Of a stretch of DNA of 64,000 nucleotides, positions 51,636 through 61,285 are shown piece after piece; the stretch's first letter is position 1; each line of letters starts with the position of its first letter. The stretch is taken from the NCBI RefSeq assembly GCF_004364865.1, contig NZ_SOAU01000001.1:3566001-3630000 (forward strand), written 5' to 3'. Source of the DNA: Ilumatobacter fluminis. GTDB taxonomy: Bacteria > Actinomycetota > Acidimicrobiia > Acidimicrobiales > Ilumatobacteraceae. The translations under genes and the position numbers were made by a program. Below the pieces are notes generated by a model. The model did not search any database and was not told where the DNA came from. It saw only the letters and a program-made list of their open reading frames with translations.

Positions 51636-52130
51636 TCACCGTGCGACGACCCCGTCGTCGGTCACCACGACGTCGACCGCGACGTCGTGGTCCTCGACCG
51701 GGAGTTCGTCGACCAGTTGCTCCGCGAAGCACACGCCGATCGCCACACAATCGGCGCGGCGTCGGGCGAGGAACCGGTCGTACCAACCGCCGCCGCGCCC
51801 GAGCCGCGCACCGTCTGCGGTGAAGCCGAGCCCGGGGACGACGACGACGTCGGGCACCGACGGGTCGACCGGTTCGATCGCGTCAGGGTCGGCTGCCGGG
51901 ACGACGACGGTCTTGCCGAGCGAGCGGCACCATGCCACGAAAGCATCGGTCGTCGGCTCGCCGGGGACCGAGTCGAACGCCATCACGACGCGGGCCGCTC
52001 GTACCGACGCCTCGTTTCGCACGTGCGACCACAACCGGACCGCCCGTCCACCGTCCGGGTCGAGACCGGCTCGGACCGCCGAGAGGTCGGCGCGCCGTTC
52101 CCGCTTCCGCTCGCCGATCTGCTCCGACAC
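51636..52130 (-). CDS. 5-Formyltetrahydrofolate cyclo-ligase family protein
   Basis: A 164-residue protein, slightly shorter than the usual 180-200. It has a basic N-terminus (QIGERKRERRADLSAVRAGL) as in MTHFS, VPGLGFTADGARLGRGGGWY with the ATP/phosphate-binding GRGGGWYDRFL motif, and GVCFAEQLVDELPVEDHDV. It converts 5-formyl- to 5,10-methenyl-tetrahydrofolate with ATP. GTG 52130 is the only plausible start ahead of the conserved region. The 25-bp divergent gap to the flavin reductase gene must hold both promoters. Confidence 0.88.
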   Translation of the reverse strand: MSEQIGERKRERRADLSAVRAGLDPDGGRAVRLWSHVRNEASVRAARVVMAFDSVPGEPTTDAFVAWCRSLGKTVVVPAADPDAIEPVDPSVPDVVVVPGLGFTADGARLGRGGGWYDRFLARRRADCVAIGVCFAEQLVDELPVEDHDVAVDVVVTDDGVVAR

Positions 52131-52155
52131 GGCCCCGGACTCTAATGTCGGGAGC

Positions 52156-52683
52156 GTGAGTGAGAACACCGAGCCAACGCCCGCCTTCGACGCGAAGGAC
52201 TTCCGTACCGTGCTCGGCCACTTCCCCACCGGGGTCACGATCGTGACCGGTGCCGACGGCGATGACCCGGTCGGGTTCACGATCGGCTCGTTCACGTCGG
52301 TGTCGCTCGACCCGCCGTTGGTCGGCTTCCTGCCGATGAAGGATTCCGACACCTGGGCGGCGATCGAGCGCAGCGGTTCGTTCTGCGTCAACGTGCTGTC
52401 GCGCGACCAGGCCGACCTCTGCTGGCAGTTCGCCAAGAGCGGGAACGAGGCCGAGCGCTACGACGACGTCGCCTGGCACGCGGCGCCGTCGGGTTCGCCG
52501 ATCATCGACCGTGCGGTCGCCTGGATCGACTGCTCGATCGAGCAGGTCTACGAGATGGGCGACCACTACTTCGTGCTCGGCCGGGTCGGCGCTCTCGAAG
52601 CCGACGCCGACCACGACGGCAACGGCCCGTTCCCCCTCCTGTTCTTCAAGGGCACGCTCGGCGGCTTCGCCGCGGAAGGCTGA
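52156..52683 (+). CDS. Flavin reductase domain protein
   Basis: The 175-residue FMN-binding split-barrel protein contains DFRTVLGHFPTGVTIVTG, FTIGSFTSVSLDPPLVGFLP and SGSFCVNVLSRDQADLCWQF, the standard HpaC/RutF-like segments, and GDHYFVLGRVGALE near the end. It reduces free flavin with NAD(P)H for a partner oxygenase, or acts itself on a small substrate. No oxygenase lies next to it. The start is GTG 52156; the upstream open frame overlaps the divergent folate gene and is not coding. Confidence 0.9.
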   Translation: MSENTEPTPAFDAKDFRTVLGHFPTGVTIVTGADGDDPVGFTIGSFTSVSLDPPLVGFLPMKDSDTWAAIERSGSFCVNVLSRDQADLCWQFAKSGNEAERYDDVAWHAAPSGSPIIDRAVAWIDCSIEQVYEMGDHYFVLGRVGALEADADHDGNGPFPLLFFKGTLGGFAAEG

Positions 52684-52705
52684 CATTCGTCGGCAGACTG
52701 GTGGC

Positions 52706-53131
52706 GTGCGTCCGTTCACCAGCCCCACCGGCCCCGTCACCGAACGGCAGGTCGCCGCGGCGATCGGTATCGACACCTTCGCGATCGTGCTGTTCGCGGC
52801 GATCGGGCGACGTGAACACGAGCAGGGTGGCGGCCTCGCCGACGTGTTCGAGACCGCCGCCCCGTTCCTGATCGGCCTCGCCGTCGCCTGGCTGATCGTG
52901 CGGGCCTGGCGCCATCCGCTGTCGGTCTACGTCGGGATCGCGATCTGGCCGATCACGATCCTGGTCGGCATGATCACGCGCAACCTCGTGTTCGACCGTG
53001 GCACGGCGGCCTCGTTCGTCGTGGTCGCGACGCTCTTCGTCGGCGCGTGCCTCGTCGGGTGGCGCCTGGTCTGGCGGCTGGTCAGCCGGCGTCGGTCGGC
53101 CGACGCCGGCGACACCGTCGCCGTCAGGTGA
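52706..53131 (+). CDS. DUF3054 membrane protein
   Basis: This 141-residue protein has four hydrophobic segments: [20 protein letters not shown] at the first, [36 protein letters not shown] and [20 protein letters not shown]. The RREH after helix one and the RxxxFDRGTA loop match DUF3054, a family of uncharacterised actinobacterial and haloarchaeal membrane proteins. GTG 52706 starts it, 22 bp after the flavin reductase stop, so the two may be co-transcribed. The end overlaps ilvD by 8 bp. Confidence 0.85.
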   Translation: MRPFTSPTGPVTERQVAAAIGIDTFAIVLFAAIGRREHEQGGGLADVFETAAPFLIGLAVAWLIVRAWRHPLSVYVGIAIWPITILVGMITRNLVFDRGTAASFVVVATLFVGACLVGWRLVWRLVSRRRSADAGDTVAVR

Positions 53132-54827
53132 TGTTCGTGATGGCGCCCTTCTCGGCGCCTTGTGCGAGCTTGGCGTACTTCGCCAGCACCCCGGTCGTGT
53201 AGCGCGGGTTGGGCGGACCGGCCCAGTCGGCACGACGCTGCTCCAACTCTGCGTCGTCGACCAGCAGGTCGAGCGAGAGCGTCGGGACGTCGATCTTGAT
53301 GCGGTCGCCGTCGCGGACGAACGCGATCGGGCCACCGTCGACGGCCTCGGGAGCGACGTGTCCGATGCAGAACCCCCACGTGCCACCCGAGAAGCGACCA
53401 TCGGTGATCAGCGCGCAGTCGCTCCCGCGGCCGGCGCCCTTGAGCGCACCGGTGATGGCGAGCATCTCGCGCATGCCCGGGCCGCCCTTCGGGCCCTCGT
53501 AGCGGATCACGATGACGGTGCCGGGCTCGATCTCGCCGGCCAGGACGGCGTCCATCGCGCCGTCCTCACCGTCGAACACGCGGGCCGTTCCCTCGAACGT
53601 TCGCTGCTCTTTCGTGAGGCCGGCGACCTTGACAACCGACCCCTTCGGCGCGAGCGACCCGGTCAGGACGTTGAGGCCACCCTCGGCGTTGATCGGGTTC
53701 GAGATCGGGTACACGACCGTGCCGTCGGGGGCGGGCGGGTCGATGTCGGCCAGGTTCTCGGCCATCGTCTTGCCGGTCACGGTGACCTCGTCGCCGTGCA
53801 GCAACCCCTCCTCCAGGAGGTGCTTCAGGACGACCGGCACGCCGCCGATCCGGTCGAGGTCGGTCATGTGGAACTTGCCACCCGGCTTCATGTCGGCGAA
53901 GTGCGGGACGCGGGCGGCGACCTTGTTGAAGTCGTCGAGGTCGAGTGCGACACCGGCCTCGTTCGCGATCGCGAGCAGGTGCAACACGGCGTTGGTGGAC
54001 CCACCGAGTGCGTTGGCCAACGCCATGGCGTTCTCGAACGCGCCCTGGGTCAGGATGTCGCTCGGCCGCAGGCCGGTGCGCAACATGTCGAGCACCGCAG
54101 CGCCTGCTCGACGGGCGTCGTCCTCACGGCGACGGTCGACCGCCGGCGGTGATGCCGACCCCGGCAGCGACAGGCCGAGGGCCTCGCCGATCGACGACAT
54201 CGTGTTGGCGGTGAACATGCCGCCGCATGCGCCCTCGCCGGGGCAGGCGTTCTTCTCGATCGCATCGAGTTCGTCTGGCGTGATCGAGCCGGCGGCGCAC
54301 GCGCCGATCGCCTCGAACACGGAGGTGATGTCGAGCGCCTTGCCGTTGAGGTAGCCCGGCAACGTCGATCCGTTGTAGACGAACACGCCCGGGAGGTTCA
54401 GGCGGGCGATCGCCATCATCATGCCGGGCATCGACTTGTCGCAGCCGCCCGTGGCGACCAGCCCGTCGAGTCGCTCGCCGTGCATGACCGCCTCGACCGA
54501 GTCGGCGATGATCTCGCGTGACACGAGCGAGGCACGCATGCCCTCGTGACCCATCGAGATGCCGTCGGAGACGGTGATCGTGCCGAACTCGAGTGCGACC
54601 CCGCCGGAGCGCTGCACGCCCTCTTTCGCGGCGGCCGTGAGCCGGCGGATCGACATGTTGCACGGCGTGATCTCGTTCCACGACGAGGCGATGCCGACCT
54701 GGGGCTTGTCCCAGTCGTCGTCGGTGAGTCCGACGGCACGCAGCATCGCCCGCGAGGCGGCCTTCTGGATGCCGTCCGTGACGTCGCGAGAACGCGGCTT
54801 GATGTCGACTGGGGTATCGCTCGTCAT
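53124..54827 (-). CDS. ilvD: Dihydroxy-acid dehydratase
   Basis: The 567-residue enzyme has the iron-sulphur cysteines Cys56 (NEITPCNMS), Cys129 ([14 protein letters not shown]) and Cys201 ([16 protein letters not shown]), with the Mg-binding carbamylated Lys candidate at 131. [20 protein letters not shown] near the C-terminus is the second signature. It dehydrates dihydroxy acids to 2-keto acids in valine and isoleucine synthesis, completing ilvB, ilvN and ilvC, which lie 9 kb away on the same strand. No leader peptide was found upstream. A small ACCTGGT / ACCAGGT hairpin lies at 54862-54884. Confidence 0.97.
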   Translation of the reverse strand: MTSDTPVDIKPRSRDVTDGIQKAASRAMLRAVGLTDDDWDKPQVGIASSWNEITPCNMSIRRLTAAAKEGVQRSGGVALEFGTITVSDGISMGHEGMRASLVSREIIADSVEAVMHGERLDGLVATGGCDKSMPGMMMAIARLNLPGVFVYNGSTLPGYLNGKALDITSVFEAIGACAAGSITPDELDAIEKNACPGEGACGGMFTANTMSSIGEALGLSLPGSASPPAVDRRREDDARRAGAAVLDMLRTGLRPSDILTQGAFENAMALANALGGSTNAVLHLLAIANEAGVALDLDDFNKVAARVPHFADMKPGGKFHMTDLDRIGGVPVVLKHLLEEGLLHGDEVTVTGKTMAENLADIDPPAPDGTVVYPISNPINAEGGLNVLTGSLAPKGSVVKVAGLTKEQRTFEGTARVFDGEDGAMDAVLAGEIEPGTVIVIRYEGPKGGPGMREMLAITGALKGAGRGSDCALITDGRFSGGTWGFCIGHVAPEAVDGGPIAFVRDGDRIKIDVPTLSLDLLVDDAELEQRRADWAGPPNPRYTTGVLAKYAKLAQGAEKGAITNIT

Positions 54828-54911
54828 GTCAGCCGAGAGTAGTGCCGCCTGACCAGTGGCAACCTGGTGCAGCCAGTACCAGGTGCGGCGGCGTGCGTCG
54901 TCAGACCATGG

Positions 54912-55754
54912 TCAGACCATGCCGTCGGGAAGCGAGATCCCCGGGGTCGTGGTCCACGCCCAGTTCCGGAACTCGGCGCGGTGCGCCGGCACCGACGGGT
55001 TCGAGCCGGGCCAGACGGACACGATCTCGGCCTGCAGGCGAGCGTCGATCGTGGTCCCCCAGTGTGCCGCCTTCGGCGTGAGGGTCTCGGCGACGTCGAT
55101 CCGGTGACCGTCGACCTCGAGGCGGGCGAGGCCACTGCCCGGCTTGTAATCGACGTACAGGCGGTGCCAGGCGGTGTCGGGAGCGAGCGATCCGACCGGC
55201 AGCCAGACGGGTCCCTGTTCGGTCATCGACCACGCACGGATCTCGCCGAGCTCCGGCACCCACGGGTTGAGTACCCACTGGATCGCCATCCCGTGGTCGA
55301 GCCTCGTGTCGGGTCCGTCCCACACGAACAGTCCGATCTCCAGCGTCTGGGCGTTGTACTCCCAGTTCGACGTCGTCGGCAGGTCGGGTAACCGGAACTC
55401 GAGTTCGGCGGTGTGCCGGAGGCTGAGCCGGTGGAGATCGAAGTACCGGCGGAAGGCGATGGCATGGGCCATCACGCCGCGCCGCTGGACGTTGGCGGCG
55501 AGCTCCGACATGGTCCCGGTGTGGGTCAGCGCGATGTCGGCCTGGCCGACCGGCGACTGCCCCGGGCCGGTCCAGATACCGTCACCGACGGCAAGGTTCC
55601 AGCCGGCCAGGTCCGCACCACTCTCGTTCGAGGGTGCAGCCGCGTGCGCGGCATTCGTCGGCCACGCCGAACCGACGAGGGCGACGCCGGCACCGGCGGC
55701 GACCATCTTGAGTGCGTAGCGGCGCGACAGTGACGAGGGGGTTGTTGTGGTCAT
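54912..55754 (-). CDS. Tat-exported protein, possible lectin/hydrolase-like beta domain
   Basis: A 280-residue protein with a Tat-like signal (SLSRRYALKMVAAGAGVALV, twin Arg 11-12) and an AHAAAP cleavage site. The mature domain is rich in Trp, Tyr and beta strands (AELEFRLPDLPTTSNWEYNA, GMAIQWVLNPWVPELGEI, WHRLYVDYKPGSGLARLEVD), resembling laminin G or concanavalin-like jelly rolls. I do not recognise a family or catalytic set. It lies alone between ilvD and an MFS gene. The start is fixed by the signal peptide; the ribosome site is weak. Confidence 0.75.
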   Translation of the reverse strand: MTTTTPSSLSRRYALKMVAAGAGVALVGSAWPTNAAHAAAPSNESGADLAGWNLAVGDGIWTGPGQSPVGQADIALTHTGTMSELAANVQRRGVMAHAIAFRRYFDLHRLSLRHTAELEFRLPDLPTTSNWEYNAQTLEIGLFVWDGPDTRLDHGMAIQWVLNPWVPELGEIRAWSMTEQGPVWLPVGSLAPDTAWHRLYVDYKPGSGLARLEVDGHRIDVAETLTPKAAHWGTTIDARLQAEIVSVWPGSNPSVPAHRAEFRNWAWTTTPGISLPDGMV

Positions 55755-55886
55755 CCCCTGTGGATCGGCGGATCTCGACGACGGATGAAGCCTTCTTGGC
55801 CGGACCTTGATCGGCGTGAACTCCGCCCTGACGAACGGACTCCCGAGGTTGCCGAACTTGACGACCGGGCGACGGAACGTGGTTGC

Positions 55887-57116
55887 TCAGACCGGATCGC
55901 ACGCCGGCAGTGGCGCGGCCAGCTCGGTCGGTTCCGCCCCGTCGGCTCCGTCGAACGGCGTCTCGACGACGAACTGCCAGAGCACGGCGACGCCGACCAG
56001 GGCCATCAGCGCGCCGCCGAGGAACCCGGCCTGCTTCGAGGCGATCTCGCCGATCGCTCCGAGCGCGACGCCGCCGACGATGGTGCCGACCTCGAAGAAC
56101 ATCGTGAGCGAGCTGAGCGCGGTCGAGCGCTCCTGCTCCGAGACCCGGTTGACCACGTTCGCCATCAACGACGGGTACAGGAACGCCATGCCGACGCCGA
56201 TCGTCGCTGCGGCTGCCCAGAGCGCCCACGGCTCGGGAACGAGCGCGATGAGGCTCAGGCCGGCGGTCAGGAACGTCAGCGCGATCGTGACCGTGCGATG
56301 GGCCCCGAGCCGCTCGGGGAGCTTGGCCGCCACGACACGCAGACTGACCGACACGAGGCTGTAGACGAGCAGCAACCCGCCGGCGCCGGGCAGCCCGACC
56401 GACTTCGAGTACTCGGGGGCGAACGCCATGAAGACCGAGAACGCCGCCATCCCGCACGCCAAGACGAGACCGGGAGCGAGCGCAGCCCGTTGGAACAACG
56501 GGACGCGACCTTCGGCAGGTTTCGCCGTGCGGTCGACGCGGCGCGGCACACCGAGCACGGTGACCGCAGCGAGAGCCGCAAGGACGCCGGCGGCCAAGAA
56601 CGCCGCCGAGTAGTCGTCGTTCGAGCCGATGAACGCTTCGGCGATCAGCGGGCCCACCCCGATCCCGCCGAACACGGCGACCGAGAAGTAGCTCGCTGCC
56701 TCGGCGCGGCGATTCGCCGGCGACAGATCGGCGACCAGGGTGGCGGCGGCGACGAACAGCGCCGCCTCACCGAGACCGGTGAAGCCACGGAGCACCATGA
56801 CGTGCCACAGCTCGGTCGAGAACGCCATCGAGAACGTGGCGACCGACGCCAGGAGCGCTCCCGCCATCATCAGCGCGCGCCGACCGAACCGCTCGGTCAG
56901 CCGTCCGAGGAACGGGCGAGCGACGATCGCCGCAACGGCGAACGAGGCCATGGTCAGGCCGACACCGAACTCGCCGCCGTCGAGTTCTCGTTCGACGAAA
57001 CTCGGCACGGTGACGACGACCATGCCGATGTAGACGAAGAAGACGAGCGCCGTTGCCATCACGGAGACGAACGGCCCCGTGATCAGCCGGGGGGTGGGAG
57101 TCGACACGTCGGTCAT
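55887..57116 (-). CDS. MFS transporter (12 helices)
   Basis: This 409-residue membrane protein has about 12 helices. The loop 2-3 motif A is FLGRLTERFGRRALMMAG, with a weaker counterpart AAKLPERLGAHRTVTIA in the C half, and GFTGLGEAALFVAAATLVAD lies in helix 4. Substrate is unknown; similar proteins are annotated as drug or sugar exporters. ATG 57116 is preferred to upstream codons since the membrane domain begins 20 residues later. The 132-bp gap to the next gene holds nothing recognised. Confidence 0.9.
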   Translation of the reverse strand: MTDVSTPTPRLITGPFVSVMATALVFFVYIGMVVVTVPSFVERELDGGEFGVGLTMASFAVAAIVARPFLGRLTERFGRRALMMAGALLASVATFSMAFSTELWHVMVLRGFTGLGEAALFVAAATLVADLSPANRRAEAASYFSVAVFGGIGVGPLIAEAFIGSNDDYSAAFLAAGVLAALAAVTVLGVPRRVDRTAKPAEGRVPLFQRAALAPGLVLACGMAAFSVFMAFAPEYSKSVGLPGAGGLLLVYSLVSVSLRVVAAKLPERLGAHRTVTIALTFLTAGLSLIALVPEPWALWAAAATIGVGMAFLYPSLMANVVNRVSEQERSTALSSLTMFFEVGTIVGGVALGAIGEIASKQAGFLGGALMALVGVAVLWQFVVETPFDGADGAEPTELAAPLPACDPV

Positions 57117-57205
57117 GCTTGCGGAGTCAACGTGCGACGCCACCACTCGATTCCCCATCCGACACAAGTCACACCCGGACCGACGATGTTGCGGGGCGCG
57201 GCCGG

Positions 57206-58087
57206 TCAGAGGCGTTGGACGTCGACGGCGACGTCGAGGGTCTGCGTCGCTGCCGGTCCGATCATGACGCCACGGACCGGCATGACGTCGGCGTAGTCAC
57301 GCCCCCAGGCGACCGTCACGTGGTCGTTGGCGGGCAGATGATCGTTCGTCGGATCGAACGACACCCATCCGGCCTCCGGCGTCCAGACCGAGCACCACGC
57401 GTGTGACGCATCGGCACCGATCAGCTTCTCCTGACCGGGCGGCGGCACGGTCTCGATGTAGCCGCTCACGTACCCGGCGGCCAGCCCGAGCGACCGCAGG
57501 CAGCCGATCGTCAGGTGCGCGAAGTCCTGACACACACCGCGGCGCTCGGCGAGCACCTCGACCAGCGGGGTCGACACCGTGCTGAAATGCGGGTCGAAGT
57601 CGAAGGTCGTGTAGATCTCGTGACAGAGCGCTCGGGCAGCATCGACGATGCCACGACCGGGCCGAAAGACGTGACGGGTCAACCTGCCGAGCGGACCGGC
57701 GAGCGCTTCCAGGTCGACGAGTGACGACGACGAACGGAACCAGCCCGTCTCGAGCGCGACGGCGCCCGTCTCGACGGCGAGTCGGGCGACCACCTCGTCC
57801 CACGGGGTCGCGTCGACCGGGTCGGGCCGCGTCGCGATGTCGACCTCGCTCTCGGCGGTGATCACCAGGCGATCGTGGGGCTCGTGGACACCGAACTGGT
57901 ACTGACGGTTCCCGAACGCGTCGAGGAACCGATCGATCTCGGGCACGTCGGGGTCGACGTCGATCTCGGCCCGACGCACGGTTTGCCATTCGGTGTCGCG
58001 CGGCGCCAGGCACGCGACCGAATAGCCGTCGGTCATCGTCGCGCCGTACTCGTAGCTGGTGCGATGCACGACCCGGTACGTCGTCAC
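57206..58087 (-). CDS. Transglutaminase-like cysteine peptidase of the ATP-grasp/alpha-E locus
   Basis: The protein is 293 residues, starting at GTG 58087, which overlaps the preceding stop (GTGA). The N-terminal bacterial transglutaminase beta domain (TYRVVHRTSYEYGATMTDGY) is followed by the papain-like core with catalytic Cys176 (ERRGVCQDFAHL), His219 (GADASHAWCSVW) and Asp235 (WVSFDPTND). This COG1305 subgroup is predicted to act as a peptidase or amide-bond transferase. It is the last gene of the locus, and the triad is intact. Location is probably cytosolic, as no signal is seen. Substrate is unknown. Confidence 0.93.
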   Translation of the reverse strand: MTTYRVVHRTSYEYGATMTDGYSVACLAPRDTEWQTVRRAEIDVDPDVPEIDRFLDAFGNRQYQFGVHEPHDRLVITAESEVDIATRPDPVDATPWDEVVARLAVETGAVALETGWFRSSSSLVDLEALAGPLGRLTRHVFRPGRGIVDAARALCHEIYTTFDFDPHFSTVSTPLVEVLAERRGVCQDFAHLTIGCLRSLGLAAGYVSGYIETVPPPGQEKLIGADASHAWCSVWTPEAGWVSFDPTNDHLPANDHVTVAWGRDYADVMPVRGVMIGPAATQTLDVAVDVQRL

Positions 58088-60288
58088 GTCGTGCCCGGCC
58101 CGTCGAACGTCATCGGGATCGGGTCGACCGGCGTCGAGAACCAGCGTCCGACCATCCCCGTCCCGGCGGATTCGATCAGTTCGCGCAACTCGGGGATCAT
58201 CCGGTCGGGCGGCAGCAGCAGGCACGCCCTCGCCGACTCGACGAAGCGCTCGCCGAGCGCGTTCTCGCCGTCGTCGACGTGTTCGGCGAGCCGATCGATC
58301 GACGCCGCCAGCGAGCGGGGGTTGGACTGGTCGTTCACCAACAGGCGCACGGCGAGTTCGGGCTCGATCTCGCTGCGGTGCCGGCGGCGGTACGCGACCA
58401 GGCTGTCGTTCGCCGCCAGCAGCACCTCGAGGACCGGTGCGACGGTGTCGGGACGTTGCCTGTCGAGATCGAGCGCTCCCTCGAGCAGGTCGAGCACGAC
58501 GAGGCACCGTTCGAGACGCCGGCCGGTGTCGCCGATCCGCCACGCCGGACCGCGAACCGTGCTCTCCTGCCAGAGGCCGGCGATCGCCGCGAAGTCGGCG
58601 AGCACGGCGTCCAGATCGTCGACGACGGTCACGTGACGTTGGAGCGACGAACGCAACTCTGCGAGGTGCGACAACACCCGCCCGGTCGTGACCGACAAGA
58701 ACTCGCGAACGGTCGTCGCCTCCGCGAGCAGTGCGCCGATCTCGGCGGCGACCGCGTCGCCGACCTCGGACAGCCGGGTGCTCAGCTCGGGGCCGCCCCC
58801 CAGCGGGTCGCCGACCGGGCGGCGGATCACCCGGTCGGTCATGGAACCAATCCGTTCGCACCACGCCCCGCTGCTCATCGTCGCCAAGCCCGGGTCCTGC
58901 TCGAGCCGCGCCGAGATGACCCGCATCGTGCGGGCCATCGCCTCGGCGCGCTCGGCCGCCCGGTTGGTCCAGTAGAGGGCATCGGCGGCACGGGTCGGGA
59001 CGGATCGGCCGAAGTCGACCTGGGGCAGTCGCGGCGGTTCGACGACCGGAGCCGGCGTCCAACCGAGCACCCAGACGTCCTTGGCGGTGCACGCCGTCGG
59101 CTCGGCCGGATCGTCGCCCGGGGCGAGCACGCGCCCGGTGCCACCGGGCAGGACGTGCACCCGTTCGCCGTCGTGCACGGCGAACAGGCGGACGACCGAC
59201 GACGTCTGGTCGAGGTCGGGCGAGATCGAACCGGGAGCCAATGGGACCGACGCGAGCGTCGGCACGGACCCGTCGTACTCGGGCAGGGTCTGGGTGAGCG
59301 GAGCGAGCCGATCGATCGCCGCACGGACGAAGGGAACGATTGCAGGGTCCTCGACGACCCCGGCGCCGTGCGCGTTGGCGAGCGAGACACCGCCGGCACG
59401 TTCGGCGAGCAGCAGACCGGGCACGCCGACGTTGCCCAGGGCAGCCACGGCGAGCGGGTCGAGTCTCGGGTCCTCGACCCGCCGGTACAGCACGTCGACC
59501 GGTTCCAGCCCGTCGAGGGTGCGCAGCCAGACCTTCCGCTGACGGACGACCAGGTCGGCGCCCTCGACGAGGTTGACGCCGAGTTGCACCGCCAAGTACG
59601 AGTGGTCGACGTACGACGGGTGATCGATGCCGGCCGAGTACACGACCGTTCGCGGGCTGTCGACCGTCGACGTCGCGGCGAGCGCACGCAGCAACCGCGA
59701 CGGGAACCGGGCCAGGCTCACGACGTCGGCCCGAGCCGACAGGTCGGGCAGCACCCGGGTCATCACCGACCGGTCGAGCAGCGCGTACCCGAGTCCGGGC
59801 GGGGCGTCGACGAGATCCTGGACGTGCCACCACATCCCGTCGGCGTCGAGGACGACATCGACGGCGTACGTCGTGATCCAGCGCCGCGGCGTCGAGCCGA
59901 CGGCGTCGACCCGGTACCGCCCCGTCGACGCCAGCGCCTCCGCCGGCACGACCCGCTCGGCGACGAGCGAGCGTGGGCCGTACAGATCGCGGACCACGGC
60001 CTCGAGGGCCTCCATCCGCTCGGCGACACACAGCGACAACCACTGGAACGTCCCGGCGTCGAGCACCAGCGGGATCGGGTCGATCCGCCACGGGCGACTC
60101 TCGAGCGACGCGGTGCGCCCGTCGGCTCGAACGGGCAGGTCGTGCACGAGATGACCGGCGCCTTCCGCCGCGAGCAGGCGGTCGGCGCGCGCCTGACGCG
60201 CCGCGAGCGAGTCGGGGTCGAGCAGGCGCCGGCGGAGGTCGCCGGTCGGGTGCAGGATGGGGGCCCCTCGGCCGAGTGCGGTGGACAT
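58084..60288 (-). CDS. ATP-grasp (degenerate)/alpha-E fusion protein
   Basis: The protein is 734 residues. Residues 1-400 are the circularly permuted type 2 ATP-grasp (DUF407-like): RTVVYSAGIDHPSYVDHSYL, ADLVVRQRKVWLRTLDGLEP, LANAHGAGVVED and then VHVLPGGTGRV. Residues about 431-734 are an alpha-E domain starting TRAADALYWTNRAAERAEAM. Between ANAHGAG and PGGTGRV there are only 70 residues, while the intact paralogue at 61285 has 126. The missing part includes the nucleotide-binding LVLKPANESGGYG and NWVAQPILSLST strands. The copy is therefore probably not a ligase. ATG 60288 is used; the preceding frame adds only seven residues. Confidence 0.9.
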   Translation of the reverse strand: MSTALGRGAPILHPTGDLRRRLLDPDSLAARQARADRLLAAEGAGHLVHDLPVRADGRTASLESRPWRIDPIPLVLDAGTFQWLSLCVAERMEALEAVVRDLYGPRSLVAERVVPAEALASTGRYRVDAVGSTPRRWITTYAVDVVLDADGMWWHVQDLVDAPPGLGYALLDRSVMTRVLPDLSARADVVSLARFPSRLLRALAATSTVDSPRTVVYSAGIDHPSYVDHSYLAVQLGVNLVEGADLVVRQRKVWLRTLDGLEPVDVLYRRVEDPRLDPLAVAALGNVGVPGLLLAERAGGVSLANAHGAGVVEDPAIVPFVRAAIDRLAPLTQTLPEYDGSVPTLASVPLAPGSISPDLDQTSSVVRLFAVHDGERVHVLPGGTGRVLAPGDDPAEPTACTAKDVWVLGWTPAPVVEPPRLPQVDFGRSVPTRAADALYWTNRAAERAEAMARTMRVISARLEQDPGLATMSSGAWCERIGSMTDRVIRRPVGDPLGGGPELSTRLSEVGDAVAAEIGALLAEATTVREFLSVTTGRVLSHLAELRSSLQRHVTVVDDLDAVLADFAAIAGLWQESTVRGPAWRIGDTGRRLERCLVVLDLLEGALDLDRQRPDTVAPVLEVLLAANDSLVAYRRRHRSEIEPELAVRLLVNDQSNPRSLAASIDRLAEHVDDGENALGERFVESARACLLLPPDRMIPELRELIESAGTGMVGRWFSTPVDPIPMTFDGPGTT

Positions 60289-60337
60289 GGTGCCCACAGC
60301 GTCGCACACCGACGCCCCCGGAGCGATGCCCGTCGCG

Positions 60338-61285
60338 TCAGTCGATCGTGCCGACGAATCGGTCGTGGATCGCCTGGTCGATGGTGGCGATCGCCTGCTG
60401 CACCCGGTCCATCGCCGAGTCGAGGCGTTCGGCCTCCGCTCCGTCGAGGTCGATCGTGGCCAGTGTCGCCTCGGCCTCGTCCAGCGCGACGAGCACGGGC
60501 TGCGGGGCCGGCAGCGACACGAGCACCGATCGGATCTCGTCGAGGCACCCTCGCACCGAGCGCGGGAACGACGAGTAGTTGAGCAGGAAGTCGACGGCGG
60601 TCATGGCGTCGATCGGCCCGCGCACCCGCCGTTGGTACATCTGGAGCGCCGACACCGACCGCAGGACGTTCATCCAGCGGACCTCCTCGTTCACTTGCTG
60701 TGCGTCGTCGGAGCGCTCCATGTACAAGATGCCGGCAGCCGCAACCCCGAGAACACGGGTCGTCATGTCGGCCCGTTCGACGAGTCGGCCGAGCCGGAGC
60801 ATGCGGTAGGGGTTGGCGCGAGTCATGGTCGACTCGAGCACGCCGTCGAGGCGGCGGCTGATCTCGACGACACGGAGCAGGAACCGGTCGCGTAACTGGC
60901 GCTCGATCGCAGCGGATGCCGTGGAGTCGACGTACTGGGCGAGCTGGTTGACGGCCTGCCAGGCCTCGCGCGGGAGCACCTCGCGCGTGGTGCGCAGGTT
61001 GGCGCGGGCGGCGGTGACCGACGACGCGATGCTCGACGTGTTGGCTCGATCCTCGATCAGCAGCCGCAACACCGCGCGCTCGCCGGCCGGGTCGTCCGCC
61101 GGGTGCTCGATGTCGACGGCGGCGCCGTGGATCGCGGCCAACGGGTCCCACCGGAGCAGTTCGTCACTCGGATAATCGACGACGAGATCGTTGTAGGCGC
61201 GGACGATACGGGCCGTGTCCTCGGCGCGCTCGACGTAGCGCGCACCCCAGTAGAGGCGGTCGGCGGTGCGGGCGAGCAGCACCAT
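60338..61285 (-). CDS. Alpha-E domain protein (DUF403)
   Basis: The 315-residue, almost wholly helical protein opens with MVLLARTADRLYWGARYVER followed by AEDTARI, the alpha-E hallmark of paired Glu residues. LLRLLIEDRANTSSIASSVT, AARANLRTTREVLPREAWQAVN and MLRLGRLVERADMTTRVLG are further family motifs. The function is unknown; it always accompanies permuted ATP-grasp proteins and is thought to support peptide ligation or bind the product. The ATG overlaps the ATP-grasp stop by 1 nt (TGATG). It is a stand-alone version of the domain found at the C-terminus of the next gene. Confidence 0.93.
   Translation of the reverse strand: MVLLARTADRLYWGARYVERAEDTARIVRAYNDLVVDYPSDELLRWDPLAAIHGAAVDIEHPADDPAGERAVLRLLIEDRANTSSIASSVTAARANLRTTREVLPREAWQAVNQLAQYVDSTASAAIERQLRDRFLLRVVEISRRLDGVLESTMTRANPYRMLRLGRLVERADMTTRVLGVAAAGILYMERSDDAQQVNEEVRWMNVLRSVSALQMYQRRVRGPIDAMTAVDFLLNYSSFPRSVRGCLDEIRSVLVSLPAPQPVLVALDEAEATLATIDLDGAEAERLDSAMDRVQQAIATIDQAIHDRFVGTID

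Noticed and set aside
54828-54911. Second branched-chain attenuator ahead of ilvD
   Set aside because: There is a 7-bp hairpin but no leader ORF with Ile/Leu/Val codons and no T-run.
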